From Bacteroidetes bacterium GWA2_40_15 (GTDB lineage: Bacteria > Bacteroidota > Bacteroidia > Bacteroidales > VadinHA17): a stretch of 64,000 nt of DNA. The first letter of the stretch is position 1. Every line of letters begins with the position of its first letter. Under the pieces are notes generated by a model. That model saw nothing but the letters and a program-made list of their open reading frames with translations. It searched no databases and had not been told where the DNA came from. Where the stretch lies: NCBI GenBank assembly GCA_001768195.1, contig MENI01000030.1:1-64000 (forward strand), given 5' to 3'. The position numbers and the translations under genes are program-made. Shown here one piece after another: positions 42,698 through 52,330 of the stretch.

Positions 42698-43239
42698 TGA
42701 CGAGTAATCAGTTAATGTTTGTTCTTTTTTCTGTCATGATCATTGTCTTTTCGATCCTGACAGTAACTACGCGAAGGATTCTCAGAGCAGCTACCTATCT
42801 GCTGTTGGTGCTCATCTCTACTTCCGGGCTCTATTTCATGCTCAACTATCAGTTTATGGCAGCCGTACAGCTGACTCTCTATGCCGGGGGTATAGTTGTA
42901 TTAATAATATTTTCAATCCTCCTGACAAGCCACATAAGTCAGAAATTTGAACCGGTCGGGCTTAAAAAGTCAGTATTCTCAGCCCTGGCTGCAATTACCG
43001 GAGCAATTCTAAGTATTGTTACAATACTGGATTATAAGTTTTCAGCCAGCGTTGAAGCCGCCAAAGAGGTTGATATGAGACTTATTGGCAGGAGCCTGCT
43101 TTCAGTAGAATACGATGGATATGTACTTCCGTTTGAAGTTATTTCAATATTACTGCTGGCAGCAATGATTGCTGCCATTATAGTCGCCAAAAAAGGCGGA
43201 CCTTCAAAGACCAAAACACCAAATTATAATAAGGGATAA
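42697..43239 (+). CDS. nuoJ: NADH-quinone oxidoreductase subunit J
   Basis: Membrane subunit of 180 residues with five helices. YLLLVLISTSGLYFMLNYQF and FMAAVQLTLYAGGIVVLIIF are the conserved helix 2-3 region. Coupled to nuoI by a one-base overlap and to nuoK by a 1-bp gap. Confidence 0.94.
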   Translation: MTSNQLMFVLFSVMIIVFSILTVTTRRILRAATYLLLVLISTSGLYFMLNYQFMAAVQLTLYAGGIVVLIIFSILLTSHISQKFEPVGLKKSVFSALAAITGAILSIVTILDYKFSASVEAAKEVDMRLIGRSLLSVEYDGYVLPFEVISILLLAAMIAAIIVAKKGGPSKTKTPNYNKG

Positions 43240-43240
43240 T

Positions 43241-43558
43241 ATGATAACAGGAGTTCCAGTTCAGTACTTTTTAATCCTGGCAACGCTTATGTTCTTTGCA
43301 GGGATTTACGGATTTCTTACCCGGCGTAACCTTATTACGATGTTAATGGCAGTTGAATTGATACTTAATTCGGTAAATATCAATTTTATGGCTTTCAACA
43401 GATATCTCTATCCCCATAAAATGGAGGGGATGTTCTTCAGTCTGTTCGTTATTGCTGTGGCAGCCTCAGAGGCAGCTGTTGCCATCGCCATTATAATCAA
43501 CATTTACAGGCGATTTGCAACAATAAATGTTGAAGATGTTAACGAGATGAAATATTGA
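43241..43558 (+). CDS. nuoK: NADH-quinone oxidoreductase subunit K
   Basis: Membrane subunit of 105 residues, three helices, with the two buried glutamates expected: one in LMAVELILNSVNINF and one in VAASEAAVAIAIIINIYR. It follows nuoJ directly. Confidence 0.95.
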   Translation: MITGVPVQYFLILATLMFFAGIYGFLTRRNLITMLMAVELILNSVNINFMAFNRYLYPHKMEGMFFSLFVIAVAASEAAVAIAIIINIYRRFATINVEDVNEMKY

Positions 43559-43583
43559 TTACTACAAATAGAGTCAACTTAAA

Positions 43584-45503
43584 ATGATAAATTTCAGCTA
43601 TACAATTTGGATCCTGTTACTGCCTTTCCTGGTGTTTCTATTGCTTGGACTGGCAGGGCATAAACTCAAGCCGAAACTGTCTGGCTTAATTGGTACAACA
43701 GGACTTGGAATAATTACATTTCTCTCATATCTCACTGCTTACCAGTACTTCTTTGCATCTGAGAAAGTTGATGGAGTATTTCAAAAGATCATTGCATTTA
43801 ATGGTGTATGGCTTCAGCTGACTGAGAATCTTCATATTGATATCGGCATCCTGCTTGATCCTATATCAGTTATGATGCTTGTTGTTGTCACTACTGTTTC
43901 TTTCATGGTGCATATTTACAGTATTGGGTATATGCATGGAGAGAAAGGATTCGAACGTTTTTTTGCATTCCTCTCCCTCTTCAGTTTTTCAATGTTAGGC
44001 TTAGTCGTGGCAACAAATATTTTCCAGATGTATATCTTCTGGGAACTTGTCGGTGTGTCATCATATCTTCTGATAGGTTTTTATTATACAAAGCCTTCAG
44101 CTGTAAGAGCTTCAAAGAAAGCCTTTATTGTTACAAGGTTTGCTGATATGGGATTTCTCATCGGCATACTGATACTGTCATTCAATACAAAAACATTTGA
44201 TTTTATCACTCTGACAAGTCTGACAGGCCCTGCGATCACACAGACAGGCGGAGCAGCATTCATGGGACTGTCAGTCATAACGTGGTCTATGATATTTGTA
44301 TATATGGGAGGTGTTGGTAAATCGGCAATGTTCCCATTCCACATATGGCTTCCTGATGCTATGGAAGGTCCTACTCCTGTATCGGCTCTTATACATGCAG
44401 CAACAATGGTTGTGGCAGGTGTTTACCTCGTTGCACGTATGTTTCCGATATATGCGATTGCCGCTCCTGACGCATTAAATGTTGTTGCCTACGTTGGAGC
44501 ATTCTCATCATTGCTGGCGGCTGTTATTGCCTGTACGCAGACTGATATAAAACGTGTGCTGGCTTACTCCACCATGTCGCAGATCGGATATATGATGCTC
44601 GCACTCGGGGTATCAGGGTATGGCGGACATGATGGTTTAGGCTATATGGCATCAATGTTCCATCTCTTTACTCATGCTATGTTCAAAGCCCTTCTCTTCC
44701 TGGGAGCAGGAGCCATTATACATGCAGTTCACAGTAATTATATGACTGAAATGGGTGGCCTGAGAAAGTATCTGCCGATCACACATGCAACTTTCCTGAT
44801 CGCATGTCTTACTATTGCCGGCATACCTCCTCTTTCAGGATTTTTCAGTAAAGATGAGATCCTTACCGCAGCTCTGCACCATAATAAACTTTTATTTGCA
44901 GTTGAGTATGCAGTTGCCGGATTAACAGCATTCTACATGTTCAGACTCTATTTCAGCATCTTCTGGAGAAAAGAGACACATTATCATCACACTCCCCATG
45001 AAGCACCTCTGACAATGACTATCCCGCTGATCATACTCGCCATCGGGTCTGTATTCTCAGGTTTTATTCCGTTCAGTGAACTGGTTACTTCCGACAGTAT
45101 GCCATTTGAATCCCATATCGAAATGGCTGTGGCAATACCTTCAGTTCTGATCGGTATTGCGGGTATCGGAATTGCATATATTATGTATAAGAAAGAGACC
45201 TCAATTCCTGACAGACTGGCTACAACATTCAAATACAGCTATAAATGGGCTTACAATAAGTTCTATATTGACGAAGTATACCTTTACATTACAAAAAATA
45301 TCATCTTCAGGTATATTTCAACACCAATAGCATGGTTTGACAGGCACATTGTTGATGGTACTATGAATCTGATTGCATTTACCACTCAGTTGTTATCTTT
45401 CAGAATAAGAAATTATCAATCAGGTCAGCTGCAGAAGTATGGCTTCGTATTTGTAACCGGGGCCATTGCACTGGCAATCCTGTTTGCTTACCTCTGGAAA
45501 TAG
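43584..45503 (+). CDS. nuoL: NADH-quinone oxidoreductase subunit L
   Basis: Antiporter-like proton-pumping subunit of 639 residues with a C-terminal lateral helix. Landmarks are FFAFLSLFSFSMLGLVVATN, FWELVGVSSYLLIGFYYTKP with the key Glu, VGGVGKSAMFPFHIWLPDAM-like text (GGVGKSAMFPFHIWLPDAME), AATMVVAGVYLVAR, and FTHAMFKALLFLGAGAIIHA. The last 100 residues hold the HL helix and the anchoring segment. Confidence 0.96.
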   Translation: MINFSYTIWILLLPFLVFLLLGLAGHKLKPKLSGLIGTTGLGIITFLSYLTAYQYFFASEKVDGVFQKIIAFNGVWLQLTENLHIDIGILLDPISVMMLVVVTTVSFMVHIYSIGYMHGEKGFERFFAFLSLFSFSMLGLVVATNIFQMYIFWELVGVSSYLLIGFYYTKPSAVRASKKAFIVTRFADMGFLIGILILSFNTKTFDFITLTSLTGPAITQTGGAAFMGLSVITWSMIFVYMGGVGKSAMFPFHIWLPDAMEGPTPVSALIHAATMVVAGVYLVARMFPIYAIAAPDALNVVAYVGAFSSLLAAVIACTQTDIKRVLAYSTMSQIGYMMLALGVSGYGGHDGLGYMASMFHLFTHAMFKALLFLGAGAIIHAVHSNYMTEMGGLRKYLPITHATFLIACLTIAGIPPLSGFFSKDEILTAALHHNKLLFAVEYAVAGLTAFYMFRLYFSIFWRKETHYHHTPHEAPLTMTIPLIILAIGSVFSGFIPFSELVTSDSMPFESHIEMAVAIPSVLIGIAGIGIAYIMYKKETSIPDRLATTFKYSYKWAYNKFYIDEVYLYITKNIIFRYISTPIAWFDRHIVDGTMNLIAFTTQLLSFRIRNYQSGQLQKYGFVFVTGAIALAILFAYLWK

Positions 45504-45528
45504 TTATTAAGGAAAAGATTTAGAAATT

Positions 45529-47034
45529 ATGGATATTTTAACACTATTTGTTGTAATCCCGGTACTGACAATAACAGCAATCCTGTTTGTAAAGGATATT
45601 AAGCATGTGCGTGTTGTCTCGGCAACAGGAATGGGAATTCAGCTTATCCTGGCAGCAGTTCTGGTATTTATGTATTTATCAGCAAGGAAAGCCGGAGCAG
45701 ACGAGCAGATGCTCTTTGTAAGAGATTACCTCTGGTTCGTCAATCCCAACATTCACTATGCGGTCGGTGTGGATGGAATTTCTGTCGTGATGATAGCCCT
45801 GACATCTGTTGTGCTATTTGCCGGTATATTTGCCTCATGGGAGGTGGAATTTCTAACCAAGGAGTTTTTCGTATCATTGATACTTCTGGCTACCGGGGTG
45901 TTTGGTTTCTTTATTTCAATCGACCTCTTCACAATGTTCCTTTTTTACGAGCTGGCGGTTATACCGATGTACTTGTTGATTGGCATCTGGGGAAGCGGAC
46001 CTAAGGAATATTCAGCTATGAAGCTTACCCTGATGCTTATGGGCGGCTCAGCCCTGATCCTTGCCGGATTACTGGGTATTTACTTTAATTCAGCACCTGA
46101 AGGAGGTCAGCTGACATTTAATATACTTGAGATTGCCAAAGTCACAATTCCGATGTCAGCACAGAGGCTGTTTTTCCCTCTAACATTTGTAGGATTTGGA
46201 GTACTTGGTGCCCTGTTCCCATTTCATACCTGGTCTCCAGACGGACATGCCTCCGCTCCTACTGCAGTATCAATGCTTCATGCAGGCGTCCTGATGAAGC
46301 TTGGAGGCTATGGTGCCTTCAGGGTGGCAATTTTCCTGATGCCTGAAGCTGCTGCAGAATTATCATGGATATTTATAATACTCACTGCTACCAGCGTAGT
46401 TTATGGTGCGTTCGGAGCAATAGTCCAGAAGGATCTTAAATACATCAATGCCTACTCCTCAGTAAGCCATTGCGGATTGGTATTATTCGCCATTCTGATG
46501 ATGAATCAGACAGCTCTAAACGGGGCAGTAATACAGATGATCTCCCATGGATTGATGACAGCTCTCTTTTTTGCTCTTATCGGAATGCTTTACGGCAGGA
46601 CACATACCAGGATGATTAACGAGATGGGAGGATTGATGAAGGTGATTCCATTCCTTTCAGTCTGTTATGTAATTGCAGGTCTCGCGTCACTCGGACTTCC
46701 CGGATTAAGCGGATTTGTTGCCGAAATGACAATTTTTGTCGGAGCATTTCAGCATACAGATGTTTTCCACAGGGTTGTTACCATTGTTGCAGTATCATCC
46801 ATCGTAATCACAGCAGTGTATATTCTCAGAGTAGTGGCAATACTTTTGCTTGGGCCTACGACCGATGAACATCATGAACATCTGACTGATGCAAAGTGGT
46901 TTGAAAAGGTTTCAGTAGTTATATTAATAGGATCAGTAGCTGGTATAGGTCTTGCTCCCTACTGGTTGTCATCGATGATAGGTACGAGCCTTCAACCGAT
47001 TGTTGTAAAGATACTAGCCACAAACCCGTTTTAA
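45529..47034 (+). CDS. nuoM: NADH-quinone oxidoreductase subunit M
   Basis: Antiporter-like subunit of 501 residues. It has FFYELAVIPMYLLIGIWGSG with the conserved Glu, LFPFHTWSPDGHASAPTAVS, MLHAGVLMKLGGYG, and NAYSSVSHCGLVLFAI. It follows nuoL by 25 bp. Confidence 0.96.
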   Translation: MDILTLFVVIPVLTITAILFVKDIKHVRVVSATGMGIQLILAAVLVFMYLSARKAGADEQMLFVRDYLWFVNPNIHYAVGVDGISVVMIALTSVVLFAGIFASWEVEFLTKEFFVSLILLATGVFGFFISIDLFTMFLFYELAVIPMYLLIGIWGSGPKEYSAMKLTLMLMGGSALILAGLLGIYFNSAPEGGQLTFNILEIAKVTIPMSAQRLFFPLTFVGFGVLGALFPFHTWSPDGHASAPTAVSMLHAGVLMKLGGYGAFRVAIFLMPEAAAELSWIFIILTATSVVYGAFGAIVQKDLKYINAYSSVSHCGLVLFAILMMNQTALNGAVIQMISHGLMTALFFALIGMLYGRTHTRMINEMGGLMKVIPFLSVCYVIAGLASLGLPGLSGFVAEMTIFVGAFQHTDVFHRVVTIVAVSSIVITAVYILRVVAILLLGPTTDEHHEHLTDAKWFEKVSVVILIGSVAGIGLAPYWLSSMIGTSLQPIVVKILATNPF

Positions 47035-47071
47035 ACAGACATTTACCAATTGCTTAGCATAAAAACCTAAT

Positions 47072-48493
47072 ATGAGTTTAGAAACATTCCTCATAATGCG
47101 CCATGAACTGCTGCTGACTGCTGCACTACTAGTGGTATTAGTGGCTGAGTTATTCAGTCACCCCGATAAAAAGGGACCTATTATTACCCTATCTGTTGTC
47201 TGTTTTGGAATTATCACTGCATTGGGATTCATTCCCTCCCCTGAAGGAGAACTTTTTGGTGGAATGTATGTTGCCTCAGGCAGCAGGTTAATGATGAAGA
47301 ACATATTGAACATTGGAGTACTCCTCGTTATACTGCAATCAGTTGACTGGTTGAGAAGAGGAGAAAATTCGGATAAAACAAGTGAATATTTTATTCTCCT
47401 TGTTTCTACACTGATCGGAATGAATTTTATGATCTCTTCTGGTCATTTCCTGATGTTTTACATAGGGCTTGAACTGGCAACAATTCCCATAGCAGCACTT
47501 GCAGCTTTTGATAAATACAGAAACAATTCTGCAGAGGCCGGTATAAAGCTGATCCTGATCTCTGCTCTTTCTTCCGGAATACTACTTTATGGTTTATCCA
47601 TGATCTACGGAACAACAGGTACCTTTTATTTTAATGAAATTGCAGCTGTATTCAGTGACAGTAACCTCCAGATACTCGGATTTATCTTCTTCTTTACCGG
47701 AATGGCTTTTAAGATATCAATAGTTCCATTCCATCTCTGGACTGCAGATGTCTATGAGGGAGCGCCGATAAATATAACAGCATACCTGTCTGTTATTTCA
47801 AAGGGAGCTGCAATCTTTATCTTCATAATTGTACTTTTCACCGTATTTCCGGTAATTGTGGGAACGTGGCAGAAAGCTATTTATCTGTTATCAATTCTAA
47901 CAATGACTATCGGTAACCTTTTTGCCATAAGGCAGCAGAATCTAAAGAGATTCCTTGCATTCTCATCAATATCCCAGGCAGGATACATCTTACTGGGATT
48001 TGTTGGCGGCAACCAGCTTGGAATGGCATCTGTAATATATTACGTCCTTGTTTACATATTCTCAAACCTGGGAGCTTTCGGAGTAGTTCTGGCTGTATCA
48101 AATGCTTCAGGCAAAGAGAATATAGATGATTATAATGGTCTTTACCATACAAATCCCAAGCTAAGTCTCATAATGATGCTTGCCTTGTTTTCGCTGGCAG
48201 GAATACCGCCTGTGGCAGGTTACTTCGGAAAGTTCTTTCTCTTTACAGCTGCTGCAGAAAAAGGCTTTTTTACGCTTGTTATCATTGCAGTGCTCAATAC
48301 CATTATTTCATTATATTATTATTTGCTCATAGTAAAGGCAATGTTTCTGCTGAAAAGTGAGACGCCGGTTGAAAAATTCAGAAGCACTCTCTATACAAGA
48401 TTTGCACTTGGACTTTGCGTTGCAGGTATTATTGTAACCGGGTTTGCAAGCACTCTGTTTGAGTTTATAAGGAATTTAAGTTTTGGGGTTTAA
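47072..48493 (+). CDS. nuoN: NADH-quinone oxidoreductase subunit N
   Basis: Third antiporter-like subunit, 473 residues. It has FYIGLELATIPIAALAAFDK, GMAFKISIVPFHLWTADVYE, AFSSISQAGYILLGFVGGN, and LFSLAGIPPVAGYFGKFFLF. It is the last nuo gene. Heptamer repeats and a GC-rich palindrome follow its stop. Confidence 0.96.
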   Translation: MSLETFLIMRHELLLTAALLVVLVAELFSHPDKKGPIITLSVVCFGIITALGFIPSPEGELFGGMYVASGSRLMMKNILNIGVLLVILQSVDWLRRGENSDKTSEYFILLVSTLIGMNFMISSGHFLMFYIGLELATIPIAALAAFDKYRNNSAEAGIKLILISALSSGILLYGLSMIYGTTGTFYFNEIAAVFSDSNLQILGFIFFFTGMAFKISIVPFHLWTADVYEGAPINITAYLSVISKGAAIFIFIIVLFTVFPVIVGTWQKAIYLLSILTMTIGNLFAIRQQNLKRFLAFSSISQAGYILLGFVGGNQLGMASVIYYVLVYIFSNLGAFGVVLAVSNASGKENIDDYNGLYHTNPKLSLIMMLALFSLAGIPPVAGYFGKFFLFTAAAEKGFFTLVIIAVLNTIISLYYYLLIVKAMFLLKSETPVEKFRSTLYTRFALGLCVAGIIVTGFASTLFEFIRNLSFGV

Positions 48494-48498
48494 TAATG

Positions 48499-48605
48499 GC
48501 GGAAGGAAGAAGGGTGCAGGGCGCAGGAAGAAGGGCGCAGGTTACACGGATTTAGTTCCCCTCCCGGGAGAGCCTGCCCCGACCGCAGCGTCGGGGGGCA
48601 AGGGG
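48499..48605. repeat. 7-bp repeat array plus GC-rich palindrome after nuoN
   Basis: From 48499 the units GGCGGAA, GGAAGAA, GGGTGCA, GGGCGCA and GGCGCAG alternate to about 48542. Then GCCCCGAC and GTCGGGG (about 48575-48597) form an inverted repeat within CCTGCCCC...GGGGTGGG context, a frequent Bacteroidota palindrome type. It could end nuo transcription, but no T run follows. Confidence 0.65.
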
Positions 48606-48634
48606 TGGGTTAATTAAGTTAAAAGGTTGAAAAT

Positions 48635-48988
48635 ATGGCAATAAATAATGCGAAACATATTGTAAGTGAAATAAATGGTGTCCGTTGCACTATTGTGGAA
48701 ACCGGGGCTACTCTTGAAAGAGCTGCGTTTCTCAGAGATCTTCTTACTATCAATAATCTGGAAGTTATGGAGTTACAGGAGCCTATGAAGGAAGAAGGAG
48801 GAGATACTGTATTTACAATCGGGGTAACTGACCTGCTGTTCAATCCTGTTTTTGCAGTATATGAAAGGCAGTTAAAGACGCTTGAAGGAGGCCCTATAAC
48901 CCCCGGTTACTGGAAGCAGGAATGCATTGAGTGCGATCCAAGGTACTGGATCAGGAGGAAAGGTGCGAGAAAGGGTTTGGACGGATAG
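48635..48988 (+). CDS. unknown conserved-looking small protein
   Basis: A 117-residue soluble protein without signal or membrane segment. I do not recognise the family. It begins MAINNAKHIVSEINGVRCTI, has a central VFTIGVTDLLFNPVFAVYER, and ends in PGYWKQECIECDPRYWIRR with a CxxC pair and many aromatic residues. It follows nuoN by 141 bp on the same strand, after a repeat cluster. Its codon use looks like its neighbours. A link to complex I is possible only by position. Upstream lies GTTAAAAGGTTGAAAAT, close to the sequence before nuoH. Confidence 0.7.
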   Translation: MAINNAKHIVSEINGVRCTIVETGATLERAAFLRDLLTINNLEVMELQEPMKEEGGDTVFTIGVTDLLFNPVFAVYERQLKTLEGGPITPGYWKQECIECDPRYWIRRKGARKGLDG

Positions 48989-48989
48989 T

Positions 48990-49095
48990 AAGAGAGGTGA
49001 GAGGTGAGTGGTTAGTGGTGAGTGGTGAGTAAGTCGTGAGTCGTGAGTCGTGAGTCGTGAGCCGTGAGCCGTGAGCCGTGAGTTGGCAGTTGGCA
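48990..49095. repeat. 7-bp tandem repeat array (GTGAGTC/GTGAGCC type)
   Basis: About a dozen heptamers of the form GTGAGNN: GTGAGAG, GTGAGTG, GTTAGTG, then (after a 4-base slip) GTGAGTC and GTGAGCC three times each, then GTGAGTT and GGCAGTT. It fills the gap between the convergent 117-aa protein gene and aroE. Confidence 0.85.
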
Positions 49096-49100
49096 ATAAA

Positions 49101-49853
49101 CTACAGATTGTCATCATTCCATATTTCCCAGGATTTTTCAGCCTGAGAATGAAGCATTCTCAATCCGCTAATTACAGTGGCGCCCTGCTCCGCTCCTTTC
49201 CTTAAAAATAATGTAATCTCAGGATTGTAGACAAGATCAAACAAAATATGGGTGTTGTTAAGTAACCTGTAATCAATATCAGGACATGAATCCATATTGG
49301 GATACATTCCCAGAGGTGTGGTATTTACAATTAGCTGTGTACTAATCAGTAAAGCAGCATCAATATCAGAATATGAAATAATGCCGGCTGTACTCTTTCG
49401 CGAAACAAGAGTTACATCCAAACCCATCTTTCTTAAAACATAGCATACAGCCCTGGAGCTTCCTCCGGTACCAAATACCAACGCTCTTTTTGTCTGATTA
49501 ATTTTAAATGGCTTTAGAGAATCTCTTATTCCTGTAACATCGCTGTTAAAACCCAACAGTTCTGTCTTTTCACCTGTCCTTAATATCTTGATAACATTTA
49601 CAGCACCTATATCTTCTGCTTCAGACGAGATCCTGTTCAGAAATCTAATAATATCCGATTTGTATGGAATCGTAACATTAAGTCCGGTCAGCCCGGGTTC
49701 ACCGGCAATAAGATCCTTTAGCTTATTTATGTCAGCTAGTGGGAAATTTTCATAAAAGCAATCCTCAATATGCTCATTATGAAATTTTTCTGTAAAATAC
49801 TTTTTGGAGAAAGAATGTCCCAGAGGATATCCAATGAGTCCATATTTTCTCAT
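49101..49853 (-). CDS. aroE: shikimate dehydrogenase
   Basis: Reduces 3-dehydroshikimate with NADPH in aromatic amino acid synthesis. It has 250 residues. The substrate site has GHSFSKKYF (Ser13, Ser15) and NVTIPYKSDI with catalytic Lys65. IGAVNVIKI and the cofactor loop FGTGGSSRAV follow. It is the last gene of a minus-strand run with the ComA-like and TPR genes, 6 bp after the ComA-like stop. Confidence 0.95.
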   Translation of the reverse strand: MRKYGLIGYPLGHSFSKKYFTEKFHNEHIEDCFYENFPLADINKLKDLIAGEPGLTGLNVTIPYKSDIIRFLNRISSEAEDIGAVNVIKILRTGEKTELLGFNSDVTGIRDSLKPFKINQTKRALVFGTGGSSRAVCYVLRKMGLDVTLVSRKSTAGIISYSDIDAALLISTQLIVNTTPLGMYPNMDSCPDIDYRLLNNTHILFDLVYNPEITLFLRKGAEQGATVISGLRMLHSQAEKSWEIWNDDNL

Positions 49854-49859
49854 TACAGA

Positions 49860-50633
49860 CTATTGCTTAAGGTTTTCAGGCAGAAACTGAAAAAAAGTAT
49901 CGCCACGCAGACCCAATCTTAATGTTTCAAGAGGGATTATTTCATTTGGTGCAATATTGCCAAGATTGACATTTGCTCCAAAATGTTTTATGAACCATGC
50001 CTGCTGGGATATCAACGGGGCTTCCCAAATTACATTTTCAAGTCTGACATGTTCCGAGATAGCTGTTATGATTTTACTATTTATTGACCCATCCTCATTA
50101 TAAATGCCTGTGGTACCTGACTCTCTGGCTTCAGCAATAACCTTAACTGAGCCGGCTTTAAGCTCTGATTTCATCATTGCGACCCACTCCTCAGGAGAAT
50201 AGACAACATCTTTCTTCTTTGAACCAACCTCTGAAATAACGGTCCCCCTTTCTGCCAGACGGTTAATATATTCCAGCTTCCTGTTATGATCGATATCGTA
50301 GGAGCCGTCAGAAACTTCAACCAGGGTTATCTCATATTTATCAAGAAAATCAATATATTCTTTGAACAAATTCCTGACTACAAATGCTTCAAACAATGTG
50401 CCTCCAAAATAAGGAACAGCACCTGCCTTCTTATAAACTGAGATTTTCTTCTCAAATCCCGGTGTTACAAGAGATGTTCCGAAACCAAGCTTAACATAAT
50501 CTGTATATTCACTTCCTACTGACATAAAGTCTTCAGCTTCTCTTATGCTAAGACCTTTATCCATCACCATCGTCATTCCTGAATCTCTTGGTTTTAAAGG
50601 TCTTTCCGGCAAGAATGGGAGTACCACTTTCAT
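49860..50633 (-). CDS. phosphosulfolactate synthase family protein (ComA-like)
   Basis: A 257-residue TIM-barrel protein of the ComA family, which joins sulfite to phosphoenolpyruvate to make phosphosulfolactate. Family text: PRDSGMTMVMDKGLSIREAE, YVKLGFGTSLVTP, VPYFGGTLFEAFV, VEVSDGSYDIDH, VISEVGSKKKD, and KVIAEARESGTTGIYN, which carry the acidic and basic active-site residues. In archaea it serves coenzyme M. Here, near aroE, its product is unknown; sulfolactate or sulfonolipid precursors are possibilities. It lies in a likely operon TPR-comA-aroE. Confidence 0.85.
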   Translation of the reverse strand: MKVVLPFLPERPLKPRDSGMTMVMDKGLSIREAEDFMSVGSEYTDYVKLGFGTSLVTPGFEKKISVYKKAGAVPYFGGTLFEAFVVRNLFKEYIDFLDKYEITLVEVSDGSYDIDHNRKLEYINRLAERGTVISEVGSKKKDVVYSPEEWVAMMKSELKAGSVKVIAEARESGTTGIYNEDGSINSKIITAISEHVRLENVIWEAPLISQQAWFIKHFGANVNLGNIAPNEIIPLETLRLGLRGDTFFQFLPENLKQ

Positions 50634-50657
50634 AATTTCAACAGGTTTTCAAATAGA

Positions 50658-52073
50658 TTAACTGAACAGATCATTTCCCTCCAGTAGTTTTTTCATCTTT
50701 CTTGTCAGGAGATCCTGAGGAAAAATTTCTTTAAAATCATTAAATATCTCTTTTTCCATGTTCAAAGCGGAGGAAAGGTGCTTGAAAGCTTTTTCAGCGC
50801 TTCCTGTATGGAGGAAAAATGAAGCCAGAAGATAATTAATCCCAGGTACATCACCAGTAACTTTATATGCCAGTTCAAGGTAAGGAAGAGCCTTGTCGGT
50901 AAGCCCGTCATTTATTATTATCTTCCCGAGATCAGACCACACTTCGCTATAATATGCATCAAGCTTGAGAGCTTCCCTGAAACACCGCATAGCAGCTTTC
51001 TTTTCTCCCTTCAGAGAATGGGCTTTCCCCAGCAAGTACCAGAATTCAGGATTTTCATCATCCAGACGTACAGCCTTTCTGAAGAACACCAGGCTGTCAT
51101 CAGTATTTCCTGAATTCAGGGCTATCACACCAAGCCCAAACCATGGATCTGAAAATTCAGGAGCCATTTCAATTGCCTCCTGATAATATTTTTTTGCCAG
51201 TTTAATTTCGTTTATTTTCTCATAACATTCAGCAAGATAGGTCATAGCTTCAAAGCTATCAGGCTCATTCTCAAGATACTCATGATAGACTGGAATCGCC
51301 TCCGCATACTTCTCCATATTGCTGAGAATATTTCCTTTGTTGAATAATGCAAAAGTGTTCTGAGAATTAATTGCAAGAGCATAATCATAGGCTTCCATTG
51401 CCTTCTCGTACATTTCCTGTTTATTGTAAATTATCCCAAGATTATACCATGCACTATCGGAGAAAGGCTCCTCCTCGAGGTATTTCAGATAGAATTTAGT
51501 ACTGTTTTCAAAATCCTCCGTCTTCTCATAAGCATATGCCAGGTCATAAAGATGAGCCTTGAATTCGGGTTCCATTTCTACCAGCCTTAACATATAAGGA
51601 ATCATGTAATCATAATAATTAAGGTTCTGGAGTACAGAGGTTATAGTAAACAAGACATTTTCAACTTCTTCAGAATCAAGTGTAAGTGCATAATCAAACA
51701 TCCGTTTGGCACCCTGAATATCACCAAGAATCCCATACGCTGTTCCTTTGGCAATGAATAACTCATGGTTTCCCGGTTCAATGCTCTCAAGCTTCTTAAG
51801 CAGCCGCAATGCTTCAACAGCCCTTCCTTTATCAAGAAGGACTTTGGCTTTTCTCAACTGTATTGAAACTGAGTTTGGGTGTTGCTCAGTTGCAAGTGTT
51901 GCAGCTTCAAATGCCTTTGATGAATTATTGCTTTCAATATAAAAATCTATGATGGTCTCGAATTCGATAACATCAAAAAAACAACGTTCATTGTTTTTTC
52001 TCATGCGTTCGAACTTCTGTACCGCATGCTTAACATCCTCCTCGTAAAATAATCCAAACTTATCTTCTTCCAT
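50658..52073 (-). CDS. cytoplasmic TPR protein
   Basis: About 471 residues with no signal peptide. It begins EDKFGLFYEEDVKHAVQKFE and is then made almost wholly of tetratricopeptide repeats, about ten, for example PFSDSAWYNLGIIYNKQEMY, EAYDYALAINSQNTFALFNK and GEKKAAMRCFREALKLDAYY. It probably serves as a protein-binding scaffold. The ATG at 52073 with GGTGAG just ahead is preferred over a GTG at 52094. It starts the likely TPR-comA-aroE transcript. Confidence 0.8.
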   Translation of the reverse strand: MEEDKFGLFYEEDVKHAVQKFERMRKNNERCFFDVIEFETIIDFYIESNNSSKAFEAATLATEQHPNSVSIQLRKAKVLLDKGRAVEALRLLKKLESIEPGNHELFIAKGTAYGILGDIQGAKRMFDYALTLDSEEVENVLFTITSVLQNLNYYDYMIPYMLRLVEMEPEFKAHLYDLAYAYEKTEDFENSTKFYLKYLEEEPFSDSAWYNLGIIYNKQEMYEKAMEAYDYALAINSQNTFALFNKGNILSNMEKYAEAIPVYHEYLENEPDSFEAMTYLAECYEKINEIKLAKKYYQEAIEMAPEFSDPWFGLGVIALNSGNTDDSLVFFRKAVRLDDENPEFWYLLGKAHSLKGEKKAAMRCFREALKLDAYYSEVWSDLGKIIINDGLTDKALPYLELAYKVTGDVPGINYLLASFFLHTGSAEKAFKHLSSALNMEKEIFNDFKEIFPQDLLTRKMKKLLEGNDLFS

Positions 52074-52330
52074 CTCACCAATGAATATCCTCACAAAATT
52101 AATACTATTTTCAATAGGGTCGTCACCTCTTATTTTCAGTTATCAACAATTATTTTTTTTTATAAACCACTAATAAACAATCACATACAAAATATTTACT
52201 TGTATCTGTCTTTTTTTTATGTAACCAACGCAACCCAGACAGCCAAATTACCATCTTATGGTTATAACAGAGTTATCTAAGCTTAAACAACATAAATACC
52301 CTAGAATTAACCTAAATTCTACCTCTGAAG

